DNA of 64,000 bases from the NCBI RefSeq assembly GCF_001613935.1, contig NZ_LQCI01000001.1:186001-250000 (forward strand), read 5' to 3'. Below, piece by piece: positions 16,249-24,295 of this stretch (positions within the stretch are counted from its first letter, which is position 1; every line of letters begins with the position of its first letter). This stretch comes from Amycolatopsis regifaucium. Its GTDB lineage: Bacteria; Actinomycetota; Actinomycetes; Mycobacteriales; Pseudonocardiaceae. A program made the translations under genes and the position numbers. The notes under the pieces are model-generated. The model had not been told where the DNA came from, made no database searches, and worked only from the letters and a program-made list of their open reading frames with translations.

Positions 16249-17032
16249 ATTCCCGCGGTGTTTCCCCGACGGTCTTCCGGAAAGTGCGCGAGAAGTGGGC
16301 CGCGCTGGCGAAGCCGCAGTCCTTGGCGATCTCGGCGATCCCCCGCGCGGCCTTCGCCGGATCCGCCAGCAGGGTCTTCGCCCGCTCGACCCGCATCCCC
16401 TTGATCCGCTCGGAGATTCCCTGGCCGTCGTCGAAGAGCTGGTAGAGCCGACGCCGCGAGATGTAGAGCGCCTCGGCCACCTGATCCGCGCTCAGCGAGG
16501 GATCGGCGAGCTGGTCGCGCATGTACCGGACCGCCTCGCGCCGTCGGGTCGCGAGCGCGTCGGCGCGGTCGAGTTCGGCCCGCAGCACGCTGCGCAGCAC
16601 CAGTTCCGCGAGTCCGCGCAGGTAGTGGGCGAGGCCGTGCGGATCGAGCGACGCGCCGACCGCGAGGACGTGGGCGATCGCGCTGGAGAACAACGCTCGC
16701 AGCGGCGCCTCGACGTCGACGGGACGGAACATCAGCGGGCGCAATTCGGTGAAGGACAACGAGAGTTCCGCCACCGGAAGGGTCAGCATGACGACGCCGC
16801 GCCTGCCGGGTGCTTCGCCGTCGTGCCCGCCGATCGGCAGCACGTGCAGGACGCAGCCCGCGAAACCGAGCTTCGCGCCCTCCTCGGCGACCGCGCGCGG
16901 GACGGTGCAGCGCAGCAGGAGTTGGATGCCGTCCGGGCCGGTCTTCCGGTCGCCGAGGATGGCCGCGCGCGCGGCCGCGGCGCCGGAGGCACGGACGATC
17001 AGTTGTCCGGTCGCGACTTCGGGTTCGGTCAT
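16223..17032 (-). CDS. AraC-family transcriptional regulator
   Basis: A 269-residue protein with a C-terminal AraC/XylS DNA-binding domain: two HTHs within ~165-265, QVAEALYISRRRLYQLF and IAEIAKDCGFASAAHFSRTF, and the end KTVGETPREFRERALAH. The N-terminal ~150 residues match the AraC-binding-like domain of actinobacterial NphR/PobR-type activators (VMLTLPVAELSLSFTELRP...). The ATG at 17032 is favoured over further upstream starts, which would run into the divergent EspG-like promoter. It lies within the ESX-like locus and may control it (inference). Confidence 0.85.
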   Translation of the reverse strand: MTEPEVATGQLIVRASGAAAARAAILGDRKTGPDGIQLLLRCTVPRAVAEEGAKLGFAGCVLHVLPIGGHDGEAPGRRGVVMLTLPVAELSLSFTELRPLMFRPVDVEAPLRALFSSAIAHVLAVGASLDPHGLAHYLRGLAELVLRSVLRAELDRADALATRRREAVRYMRDQLADPSLSADQVAEALYISRRRLYQLFDDGQGISERIKGMRVERAKTLLADPAKAARGIAEIAKDCGFASAAHFSRTFRKTVGETPREFRERALAH

Positions 17033-17129
17033 GGGCACCGTTCGCGGATTTGTCGGGACTTCGCGTTCATCTTCGCCGTTCGATCGGTATCGTGCCCGCC
17101 GGGGTGGCGGCAGCAGGGGAGGAAAGGTC

Positions 17130-17900
17130 ATGGCGCGGCGTTCGGGAAGTTCGGTGGGCATCGTCCTGTCGCATCGGGAATTCGACCTGTTGTGGGCGGA
17201 TCTGGGAAACAGTGAGCTGCCTTATCCGCTCGACGTGGCCTCACACGGCGAAACCATGGACGAACGGGACGAACTGGGCGAACAGGTCTTCGCCGGGCTG
17301 GCCGAGGCCGGATTCACCAGCGGTGACGATGTCGACCCGGCGATCGAGGACCTGTTCGTCCTGTTGGGTTCACCCGCGCTGTCAGTGGACGCGCTCGTGC
17401 TCGGCGAACAGCCGTGGCGGATGCTCGCGGCCGTCCGGGGTGCCCATGGCGTGCTGGCGGTGCTGGACGAACAGGACCTGGTCCTCGAACCGTTGCGCGC
17501 GAACGATCTGATCGTCACCGTCGGCCGGATGCTCGGTGACGGCGTACCCGGGCCGGGTGAACAGATCCGGTTGCCGCGAGCCGCTTTCTCGGCGGCCATG
17601 GACGGCTTCGCGAGAGCGGGTTACGACGGTTTCGAGCGTGCCCTGGCCGAGGCTGGGATCACCGGGCGGAGCGTGCGGCCGCTGGCGACGATGGTGACGT
17701 CGGTGCGGTATGGGGCCGGGCAGCTCGCGGTCAACGGCGGCCGCGGCCGGAGCCCGGTCCTCAGCTGGTTCGACACCGAGGCCGGTCGCTACGCCGTCAC
17801 CCACGAGAACGTCGGCGGGGAGCCGTGGGTGATGGTCACCCCGGCCGACGCCGGCTGGCTCGCCGGGCGCCTGACGTCGATGATCGAAGACTGGTCATGA
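17130..17900 (+). CDS. EspG-family ESX secretion-associated protein
   Basis: A 256-residue protein matching the EspG fold: the opening VLSHREFDLLWADLG...PYPLDVASHGET, a middle segment of alternating strands (VLAVLDEQDLVLEPLRANDLIVTVGRML), and a C-terminal SWFDTEAGRYAVTHEN. EspG proteins are cytosolic chaperones that bind the tip of PE-PPE dimers and pass them to the ESX ATPase. The ATG at 17130 follows GGGGAGGAAAGG. It is transcribed alone, divergently from the AraC gene, and its last bases overlap the convergent YbaB-like gene by six. Its presence is strong support that the flanking PE/PPE-like genes are ESX substrates. Confidence 0.8.
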   Translation: MARRSGSSVGIVLSHREFDLLWADLGNSELPYPLDVASHGETMDERDELGEQVFAGLAEAGFTSGDDVDPAIEDLFVLLGSPALSVDALVLGEQPWRMLAAVRGAHGVLAVLDEQDLVLEPLRANDLIVTVGRMLGDGVPGPGEQIRLPRAAFSAAMDGFARAGYDGFERALAEAGITGRSVRPLATMVTSVRYGAGQLAVNGGRGRSPVLSWFDTEAGRYAVTHENVGGEPWVMVTPADAGWLAGRLTSMIEDWS

Positions 17901-18188
17901 ACGCCGGCCCGGCGGAACGAGACCGTCCACAACGGACTCACCGACGTCGAGTGCCACGACCGTCGCCGTCGCGGCGAGCCGGAGCACGAGCGCGGACAGG
18001 TCGCTCGCCCGCGAGGTGAGCGCGAGCCGGTCGAACCGCAGCCCGACCGGTTTCCCGTACAGGTCGACCGTCACGGTGACGCCGTCGCTACTGGCTTCGC
18101 CGGTGACCGCGGCCAGTCGCCCGCGGTAGTCGGTGTCCGGGGTTTCGGCGTCTTCGAGGAGCTGCTCGACACTGCGTTCGTCGATCAC
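17895..18188 (-). CDS. YbaB/EbfC-like small protein (second)
   Basis: A 97-residue protein. The core VTVTVDLYGKPVGLRFDRLAL followed by a helix with SALVLRLAATATVVA has the strand-helix layout of YbaB/EbfC nucleoid-associated proteins. Such proteins are commonly encoded in actinobacterial ESX-like loci. The GTG at 18188 overlaps the preceding gene's stop (GTGA), preferred over the GTG at 18200. It is the last gene of a four-gene minus-strand operon. Whether it binds DNA or acts in secretion is unknown. Confidence 0.6.
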   Translation of the reverse strand: MIDERSVEQLLEDAETPDTDYRGRLAAVTGEASSDGVTVTVDLYGKPVGLRFDRLALTSRASDLSALVLRLAATATVVALDVGESVVDGLVPPGRRS

Positions 18189-18451
18189 TGCACCCTCCAC
18201 GTCTCCGGAGTCGTCTCTTCCGCCGCTTCGGCCAGTTCAGGGCTCGTACCGAGACCCAGCGATTCCGCGTCGTCCAATTCGAGCCGCCGGCTCGCCTGAG
18301 CCGTCGCCCGCTCGATGAGACCGAGGATCCGCTTCGAAAGTTCCTGGGGGCCGAGCCGCAGCGCGCTCTCCTCGATCCGCAGATCCCGCAGCGCCCCGCC
18401 GGTCTCGACCTCGACCGTGATCACGCGGTCCCGCGCGCTTCCGAAGCTCAT
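18185..18451 (-). CDS. YbaB/EbfC-like small protein (first)
   Basis: An 88-residue protein. VITVEVETGGALRDLRIEE and then LGPQELSKRILGLIERATAQA is a clear YbaB-type hairpin plus helix, followed by an acidic tail. Its ATG overlaps the stop of the CHAP protein (ATGA), and its stop overlaps the next GTG. Two adjacent YbaB-like genes may form a heterodimer. In ESX-like loci such proteins are recurrent but uncharacterised. Confidence 0.65.
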   Translation of the reverse strand: MSFGSARDRVITVEVETGGALRDLRIEESALRLGPQELSKRILGLIERATAQASRRLELDDAESLGLGTSPELAEAAEETTPETWRVQ

Positions 18452-19476
18452 GGACGCACCCCGCCGTAAAAGGTGGCGCTGGACAGTGTGTGCGTGTTGC
18501 GGCGCACGGAGTTGCCCGAGTTGCCCTCGATCATCGTCACCGTGTTGCCTTCCACCTTCTCCACGATGCCGATGTGGGTGCTCGTCGACGGGCTTTGCGG
18601 CCCTGTCCCGAACAGCAGCACGTCACCCGGTTTCGCCTGCTTCAACGAGTTCTTGCCGTACGCCTTGTCGTGCTGCTGTCCCCAGCGGTAGACGTCGCCG
18701 GTGAAGGGCAGGATCGGGATCTTCACCCCGGCCTTGCGCCACATCGCGGTGGCGAAGGAAGCACACCACGGCGCCGTCGGGCCGTACGGGTTCCGATTGC
18801 TGCCGGGCGGATTCTCCCGTGTGCCGAGTTCCTCGCGCGCGGCGGAAACGACCTTCTGCCCACGAGTGGACGCTTTGGCGGCTTCGGTTTTTCCGTGACC
18901 GGACGAGTGGTCCGCGACCGAGCGGTCGGCGACGCCGTCGTGCCGGAGTTCCTTGCGCAGCGCGCGCAGCCGTTTCGCGGCGTCGGCGAGTTCGCCGTTC
19001 ACCTTCCGCAGGGTCGCGGCGGACTGCTTCGTGTACCGCGGCGCGAGATCGGCGGCCGCGGCGATCGCGGTGGCCATCGCGGCCCGCGAGCCCACGCCGG
19101 CGGCGTCGTCGAGGAGCTTCTTGGCCTTGCCGATGTACTCGTCGGCGAGCCGCTGGACGGCGGTGTGTCCGCCATCCACAGTGGACGTGACGCGAGCGAC
19201 GACCCGTTCGGCGTCGGTGGTCGCGTCGGCGGTGGTGCGGATGTCCTTGCGCAGCCGCATGGTGGTGCGCTCGAACTCCCCCGACGCCTTGCCGTCCCAA
19301 TGACTCAGGACGACTTCGGTCTCCTTCTTGTGCAGATCGTGCTGGTCGTGCAGGGTCTTCGAGACCTGGCGCAGGGCGAACTGGACGCGGGCGGCGTCCT
19401 CTGCCTTGCCCGCCAGCTTGTTGCGGTGCGCCAGGATGTCCGCGGCGAAATGCCGGGCGGTGGCGAGGGTGTCCAT
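18448..19476 (-). CDS. WXG-CHAP fusion: putative type VII-exported peptidoglycan hydrolase
   Basis: A 342-residue protein without signal peptide. Residues ~1-180 are helical with the turn SHWDGKASGEF (Trp60-Asp-Gly62), a WXG-like export domain. A short Ser/His/Lys linker follows, then a C-terminal CHAP amidase/endopeptidase domain (~205-342) with catalytic Cys238 (APWCASF) and His301 (STHIGIVE). The Cys-His pair and following acidic residue are those of an active NlpC/P60-CHAP hydrolase. The ATG at 19476 has GGAG six bases upstream; a TTG 12 bases earlier would include the ribosome site. It lies 17 bases after the SLT gene. Export by an ESX machine to open the cell wall is inferred. Confidence 0.78.
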   Translation of the reverse strand: MDTLATARHFAADILAHRNKLAGKAEDAARVQFALRQVSKTLHDQHDLHKKETEVVLSHWDGKASGEFERTTMRLRKDIRTTADATTDAERVVARVTSTVDGGHTAVQRLADEYIGKAKKLLDDAAGVGSRAAMATAIAAAADLAPRYTKQSAATLRKVNGELADAAKRLRALRKELRHDGVADRSVADHSSGHGKTEAAKASTRGQKVVSAAREELGTRENPPGSNRNPYGPTAPWCASFATAMWRKAGVKIPILPFTGDVYRWGQQHDKAYGKNSLKQAKPGDVLLFGTGPQSPSTSTHIGIVEKVEGNTVTMIEGNSGNSVRRNTHTLSSATFYGGVRP

Positions 19477-19493
19477 CGAAGTCTCCAACGCTT

Positions 19494-20210
19494 TCAGGCG
19501 AGCCGGTCCAGGCGCGCGGCGGCCGAGGAATCACGGTCGTGGTAGGCCTTCCCGGCCTTGACCGCGGCGTCCGCGAGCCGGTCCGCGGCCACGCCGACCG
19601 CCTTGACCTGGCCCTGTAGGGCGGCGCCGAAGTCACCGAGCGCGTCGGCGAACCCGGACTCCTTGCCGATCTTGCCGAAGCTGTCGTCGGCGATCGACCG
19701 GACATCCTTGACCTGGTCGGCCGAAGCCGAGGTGAGCGCGTCGCCGACCCGGCGAGTGCGCCGCACGAAGCCGTCCAGGGTCTGCCTATCGACCCGGATC
19801 CTCCCCATGCCGGTGCCGGTGGGGCGTCCGCCCGGGTGTTTCCGCACGGCCTCGGCCGCCTTGCGCGCGGCGGGCAGATGACGTTTGTAGGCGCCGTTCG
19901 TGTAGGTCGACCACGGCTTCCACGACTCGCCGTCACCGGAGATCTTGTTGGCCGCTTTGGCGTTGGTGGCGGCGTCGAACAGTTCGGCGTTCGACCCCAA
20001 GCCGAACTGCCTGCGCCGTTCCGGTCCCATCGCGCCGAGCATGTTGATCTGCCAGAGCCCGTAGGAGTTGTCGGGCGGGGTGGCGTTGTGGGCGCGGGTG
20101 TCCCCACCGGATTCGGCGAGCGCGACCGCCACCGCCGTGGTGAGCCCGTCGCCGCGAAAGCCGGCGTCGTAGGCGTGCCGGGCGATCTGCTCGGGGGTCA
20201 ACTTGGTCAT
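19494..20210 (-). CDS. Lysozyme/transglycosylase (SLT-like) fused to WXG-like helical domain
   Basis: A 238-residue protein with no signal peptide. Residues ~5-125 form a lysozyme-like SLT domain: AVAVALAESGGDTRA with putative catalytic Glu33, then YGLWQIN and KAANKI...WSTYTNG, the usual pattern of actinobacterial transglycosylases. The C-terminal ~110 residues are helical and WXG-like (LGDFGAALQGQVKAVGVAADRLAD), ending in RDSSAAARLDRLA. It is the first gene of the minus-strand operon, followed by the WXG-CHAP gene. The domain order is the reverse of its neighbour's, and the two enzymes would cut glycan and peptide respectively. The ATG at 20210 is chosen over an upstream in-frame start. Confidence 0.75.
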   Translation of the reverse strand: MTKLTPEQIARHAYDAGFRGDGLTTAVAVALAESGGDTRAHNATPPDNSYGLWQINMLGAMGPERRRQFGLGSNAELFDAATNAKAANKISGDGESWKPWSTYTNGAYKRHLPAARKAAEAVRKHPGGRPTGTGMGRIRVDRQTLDGFVRRTRRVGDALTSASADQVKDVRSIADDSFGKIGKESGFADALGDFGAALQGQVKAVGVAADRLADAAVKAGKAYHDRDSSAAARLDRLA

Positions 20211-20220
20211 GGACTGAGCT

Positions 20221-20287
20221 TGACCGCCTGTGCGCGCGGGGGGAACCGGCGTTGCACGCGTGGACACGTGCGTTGCACAGGCGGTCA
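20221..20287. terminator. Inverted repeat between SDR and transglycosylase genes
   Basis: Perfect 13-bp arms at 20221-20233 and 20275-20287 enclose a GC-rich loop in which GCGTTGCAC occurs twice. It lies downstream of the SDR stop and upstream of the transglycosylase start, so it probably terminates the SDR transcript. Confidence 0.6.
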
Positions 20288-20323
20288 GCCCGTGCTCGGT
20301 GTCGACAGCCCACCCGCGGCACG

Positions 20324-21220
20324 TCAGGTCAGGGGCTGGCCGCCGGTGACACCCAGCATTTCGCCGGTGACATAGCTGGATTCCTGCGAAGCGAAGAACA
20401 CGTAGGCGGGTGCCAGTTCGGCGGGCTGACCGGCCCGGCCCATCGGCACCTGCTCACCGAAGGATTCGACCTGCTCCTCCGGCATGGTGGCCGGGATCAG
20501 CGGTGTCCAGATGGGACCCGGCGCGACCGCGTTCACCCGGATGCCCTTGTCGGCCAGATCCTGCGCGAGCCCCTTGGTGAAGTTCGCGATCCCCGCCTTG
20601 GTCGTGGCGTAGTCCATCAACTCCGGCGACGGCTGCGAGGCCTGGATGGAGGACGTGTTGATGATGGCCGACCCGCGCGGCATACGCGGCACGGCGGCCT
20701 TGCACAGCCAGAACATCGCGTAGAGGTTGGTCTTCAGTACGCGGTCGAACTGCTCGGTGGAGATTCCGAGCAGGCCTTCTTGGCTGCTCATCTGATAAGC
20801 GGCGTTGTTCACCAGAATGTCGATGCCACCGAGGGTGGACACCGCCGTGTCGATGATGTGCCCACAGTGACGCTCATCGCGAATGTCACCGGGCACGAGT
20901 TCGACCCGCCTGCCGGCTTCGCGCACCAGTTGGGCGGTGCGTTCGGCGTCGTCCTGTTCTTCCTCCAAATAGGACAGCACGAGATCGGCGCCCTCCCGGG
21001 CGAAAGCGATCGCCACGGCGCGGCCGATACCGGAGTCGCCGCCGGTGATCACGGCCTTGCGGTCCAGCAATCGCCCGCTGCCGCGATAGGACTCCTCACC
21101 GTGGTCCGGTGGCGGATCCATGGTTTCGCCCGAGCCGGGGTGTCGCTGCTGTTGCCCCGACTGCTCGTCCGGGCTGGGGTGCCGCTCCGCGGTTTCCTGG
21201 CTGTGTTGGTCTTCCGTCAT
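20324..21220 (-). CDS. Short-chain dehydrogenase/reductase (general stress type)
   Basis: A 298-residue SDR. The first ~48 residues are a hydrophilic Gln/Pro/Glu-rich extension with a DPPPDHGEESYRGSGRL segment, as in YghA/GSP39-type SDRs. The Rossmann motif TGGDSGIG is at 59-66, NNAA at 138-141, a catalytic Ser at 190-191, and Tyr204/Lys208 (YATTK). It is an NAD(P)-dependent oxidoreductase of unknown substrate, usually linked with general or osmotic stress. AGGAGG precedes the ATG. The end VTGGQPLT matches the family's C-terminus. Confidence 0.85.
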   Translation of the reverse strand: MTEDQHSQETAERHPSPDEQSGQQQRHPGSGETMDPPPDHGEESYRGSGRLLDRKAVITGGDSGIGRAVAIAFAREGADLVLSYLEEEQDDAERTAQLVREAGRRVELVPGDIRDERHCGHIIDTAVSTLGGIDILVNNAAYQMSSQEGLLGISTEQFDRVLKTNLYAMFWLCKAAVPRMPRGSAIINTSSIQASQPSPELMDYATTKAGIANFTKGLAQDLADKGIRVNAVAPGPIWTPLIPATMPEEQVESFGEQVPMGRAGQPAELAPAYVFFASQESSYVTGEMLGVTGGQPLT

Positions 21221-21713
21221 GTTCGCCTCCTGAAGTCCTCATCATCAGCGTGGCCGGGTGAAGGCTCGTCCCACACGGTCTGACCAGGCCGAATGCTGTG
21301 CTGTAGATGAATCAGTGCTTTCAGCACCGTTGGCAAGGGTTCGAGGTCACCGCCCTGATACCACCCGTCCGCCACGACAAAACCCGGCAAGGACTGAATT
21401 CCCCTCACCCATTGGTGGCTGCGCTGAACCGGAACGACACCTCTGACCACAGGAAAAAGCGGGTCTCCGCAGCTGGTGAGCTGCGGAGACCCGCTTCGTC
21501 CGTCGATCACCACATCGAAACAAGGCCGTGGCCGCTCGTCGGCATATGCGAGTGTCTCCTTTGAACGCGCGACTCGCGGCATGATCGCGTGTTCGCCATG
21601 GGTCAACTGTGTCGAACACGCGGAGGCCGGGCGGCGAACGACCACCGGCATCCTGGACCGCCGTTGCGGCGTACGATCCGGGCCGTGATCCGGACGGGCG
21701 AGCGGGGGGCGCG
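21221..21713. other. Region with an 83-bp repeat and no certain gene
   Basis: 493 bases between the divergent SDR and monooxygenase genes. A minus-strand frame covers 21217-21651 and would end in ATGA overlap with the SDR start. Its middle is the non-coding repeat at 21423-21505, so at most its last ~65 codons could be real (GDLEPLPTVLKALIHLQH...). No further signal is seen. Confidence 0.4.
21423..21505. repeat. 83-bp direct repeat, copy 1 (orphan copy of the tRNA-Pro 3' flank)
   Basis: 80 of 83 bases match 28291-28373, in the same orientation. It contains the full terminator hairpin (16-bp arms) that follows tRNA-Pro in the other copy, but no tRNA gene follows here. The identity stops at the exact edge of the tRNA 3' end. 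Confidence 0.85.
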
Positions 21714-22913
21714 GTGAGCGGTACCAGGGTGTTGGTGGCGGGGGCGAGCATCGCGGGGCCCGCGCTGGCCCATTGGCTGCGCCGGCGGGGGGCCGAGGTG
21801 ACCGTGGTGGAGCGGGCCCCCGAGCTGCGTCCCGGTGGGCAGGCGGTGGACGCGCGGGGGGTGGCCAAGGAGGTCATCGGGCGCATGGGGCTGGACGCGG
21901 CGGTGCGCGCGGCGTGCACCGACACCGCCGGCGCGCACATCGTGGACGCGGACGGGCGAGTGTTGGAGACCTTCCGTGCCGACGACGATGGTGGCGACGG
22001 GTTCATCGCGGACATCGAAATTCTGCGCGGGGACCTGTCCCGGGTTCTCTACGACGACACCCGCGGCGGCGTCGAGTACCTCTTCGGCGACCGGATCGCC
22101 GAACTCACCCAGGACGCGGAGGGGGTCGATGTGACCTTCGCGGGCGGCGACCGGCGGCGCTTCGACCTGGTGGTCGGGGCCGACGGGCTGCACTCGGCGC
22201 TGCGGGCGATGGCCTTCGGGCCGCATGAGCGGTTCCTCCGCCACCTCGGGCACGTGCTGGCCTTCTACAGCGTGCCCAACGAATTCGGGCTGGACCGCTG
22301 GCTGCTCGAACACCAGGATCAGGAGTCCGGGCGCTCAGCCCTCCTGCGACCCATCCAGGACGCTACCCGCGCGATGGCGATGTTCTACTTCGCCTCGGCT
22401 GACTTCGACGTCGACTACCGTGATGTCGCGGCCCAGAAGGTTCTGCTGCGTGAGCGGATGGCAGGCCTGGGCTGGTTGACCCCGGACATCCTCGCGCAGC
22501 TGGAGGACACCCCGGACTTCTACCTCGACCAGGTCGCCCAGGTGGTGATGGACCGCTGGTCGAGCGGACGGGTGGGGCTGCTCGGGGACGCGGCGTTCAG
22601 CTCGTCGCCGATGTCCGGGCAGGGCACCGGGCTGGCCCTGGTCGGCGCCTACCTGCTGGCCGGTGAACTGGCCGCCGCCGGATGGGACCCCGACACCGGG
22701 TTCGCCCGCTACGAGGCGCGGATGCGCTCGTTCGTCGAGGCCAATCAGGAGATCGGCCGGCTGAACGCCCGCAGCCGCGACCTCCCCGGGCCAGATGCCG
22801 AGCCGAGCCCCGATTTCGCGGGCGAATGGTTCACGGAGCTGGTCGGGCGCGCGATCAACGGCGTCGAGCTGCCCGACTACGCAGGGGTGCCGGACTCCGG
22901 GGCCCGGGCCTGA
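21714..22913 (+). CDS. FAD-dependent monooxygenase (PHBH type)
   Basis: A 399-residue flavoprotein monooxygenase. The N-terminal FAD-binding motif VLVAGASIAGPALAHWL is followed by ERAPELRPGGQAVD. The DG motif VVGADGLHSALR is in the middle, and GDAAFSSSPMSGQGTGLAL is the second FAD motif. This is the class A aromatic hydroxylase fold, including TetX- and rifampicin-type enzymes. The substrate cannot be told. The GTG at 21714 places the FAD motif at residue ~5; the frame runs 35 codons further upstream without a better ribosome site. It is monocistronic. Confidence 0.85.
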   Translation: MSGTRVLVAGASIAGPALAHWLRRRGAEVTVVERAPELRPGGQAVDARGVAKEVIGRMGLDAAVRAACTDTAGAHIVDADGRVLETFRADDDGGDGFIADIEILRGDLSRVLYDDTRGGVEYLFGDRIAELTQDAEGVDVTFAGGDRRRFDLVVGADGLHSALRAMAFGPHERFLRHLGHVLAFYSVPNEFGLDRWLLEHQDQESGRSALLRPIQDATRAMAMFYFASADFDVDYRDVAAQKVLLRERMAGLGWLTPDILAQLEDTPDFYLDQVAQVVMDRWSSGRVGLLGDAAFSSSPMSGQGTGLALVGAYLLAGELAAAGWDPDTGFARYEARMRSFVEANQEIGRLNARSRDLPGPDAEPSPDFAGEWFTELVGRAINGVELPDYAGVPDSGARA

Positions 22914-23519
22914 CCGCCGCTCACCTCGTCGGCCAAGCCATCGGCCACAACCTCGGGCCCGGCGAATCAGCGGTTCCCGTCGAAGGCGATGGCGATCTGC
23001 TCCACCGACTGCCGGTGGGTTCGGCGGTCTAGCCGTGCGTTCGCGAGCACCCTGTAATCGGCATGAGCGGCGTATAACGGGAGCGCTCGCCCTCCGCCAC
23101 CGTAAGTTAGCCGATCAAGAATGTTCCTTCGCAGGTACGCGCACATCGGCATGAGCGCGCGTCTCGGTAGTGAGATCAGCGGCATGAGCCAGGGATCGTC
23201 ACGGGGAAATCCCGTCGCCGCGGCGGGTGGCTCCGACCTACCATCACGATGAGCCCGCCCAAAGCGCGTCTACCCGGTAAGGATGCGTCCTGCCCGTCGC
23301 ATGGTGAGGGTGGTAGCCCGTTCGAGCCGGGCCGGGTCCGGGGGACTCACGCCTCGACGGGAGGTGTCGGGGTTCCCGCACCGACGCGCTCATCGGCCAT
23401 GAGCGCGGGTCAGTCGTCCGTCATGCATCCTTATCGCGTGTCCGATGACCGATCCGAAAACACTGGCTTCGCCCCAGATGCGCCGTGTCGTCCTGGGACG
23501 GCGGCAGGGTCTCATCGAG
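22914..23519. other. Non-coding stretch with degenerate motif repeats
   Basis: 606 bases without a credible gene. ATCGGCATGAGCG occurs exactly at 23057 and 23145, with variants at 23178 and 23392. A tRNA T-arm-like hairpin (stem 23316-23320 / 23328-23332, loop TTCGAGC) has no matching acceptor or anticodon arm. It looks like decayed sequence. Confidence 0.5.
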
Positions 23520-23948
23520 TTACAGCGGTCGAACGAAGACTGGCTCGCCGTAGTGGGTCCGGTCCGTGCTGTGGAAACCGCAGTGGCGCCAAAAGCCTTC
23601 GGCGCCGCCCTCGACTGGGACGACACTGGTTTCCAGCGTCGTCCATCCACCGGCGTGTAATTCGTCCACCAGCAGTTCGACGGCGCGGCTGCCGATCTTG
23701 CGGCCTTGGTGGTCTGCGTCAACCATGAATCTGACCAGGTGCGGGGTTTTGTTCTCGATTTCGACGAGCAGAACGCCCACCGGGGTGTCGTCCAGGTAGA
23801 TGGCTCGCAATATCGCACCCGGTTCGTAGTTGCCTTCGGCGACGGTATAGGCGGCAGGGGCGACGAGGTGGCGTTGGTGCTCGGCCAGCCGGAGATCGCA
23901 GACCGCGCGAACGTTCTCACGGGACAACGGCAGTAGGTGAACCTCCAC
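23520..23948 (-). CDS. GNAT-family N-acetyltransferase (spermidine/diamine type)
   Basis: A 142-residue GNAT protein. The start VEVHLLPLSRENVRAVCDLR and the stretch APAAYTVAEGNYEPGAILRAIYLDDTPVGVLLVE match polyamine/diamine acetyltransferases. The acetyl-CoA motif A is LVRFMVDADHQGRKIGSRAVELL, with the Q/RxxGxG-like loop at QGRKIG. GGAEGFWRHCGF is motif B. The substrate is not proven. The GTG at 23948 is preferred to a TTG six codons upstream. Confidence 0.8.
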   Translation of the reverse strand: MEVHLLPLSRENVRAVCDLRLAEHQRHLVAPAAYTVAEGNYEPGAILRAIYLDDTPVGVLLVEIENKTPHLVRFMVDADHQGRKIGSRAVELLVDELHAGGWTTLETSVVPVEGGAEGFWRHCGFHSTDRTHYGEPVFVRPL

Positions 23949-24295
23949 AGCTCGACCGTATCGCAATCCCCATGGTTCTCGATGTCGTTGTTTCGACGAG
24001 TGAGTCTGCTCCTAGTCCAAAAGGAGTCGCCCGCGCTGAAGCGACTGGGCGCTCCAACATCAGGCCGCCGAAACAGCGGAGGGTGCGAAAACCATCGTTG
24101 CGAATTCTTCCGGCGGCGAAACCACGCCTCACCCGACGGCCAAACGCACATATACGGTGCCAGGTCGCGTGCCCGCCCCTTGCCGGCGATCCTCATCGGC
24201 ATGCCGAACTCGGGCTCAATCGTAAAGGTGGTTTGCGCGGCGGCGTCGGCGGGTAATTCAAGGCCGGCTATTCGGCGATCGGGCGGAGGTGGCGT
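23949..24295. other. Promoter region of the sugar ABC operon, no gene seen
   Basis: 347 bases between the divergent GNAT and ABC importer genes. It is AT-richer than the flanks (especially 23960-24020 and 24060-24130). No clear LacI-type palindrome or RNA gene was found. Confidence 0.45.

Noticed and set aside
21217..21651. Minus-strand 144-codon frame ending in ATGA overlap with the SDR start
   Set aside because: Its middle is the non-coding 83-bp repeat containing the tRNA terminator copy, and the SDR has its own strong ribosome site. A short real C-terminal piece cannot be excluded.
23300..23345. tRNA-like T-arm (GCCCG-TTCGAGC-CGGGC)
   Set aside because: No matching acceptor stem, anticodon arm or D-arm could be folded around it.
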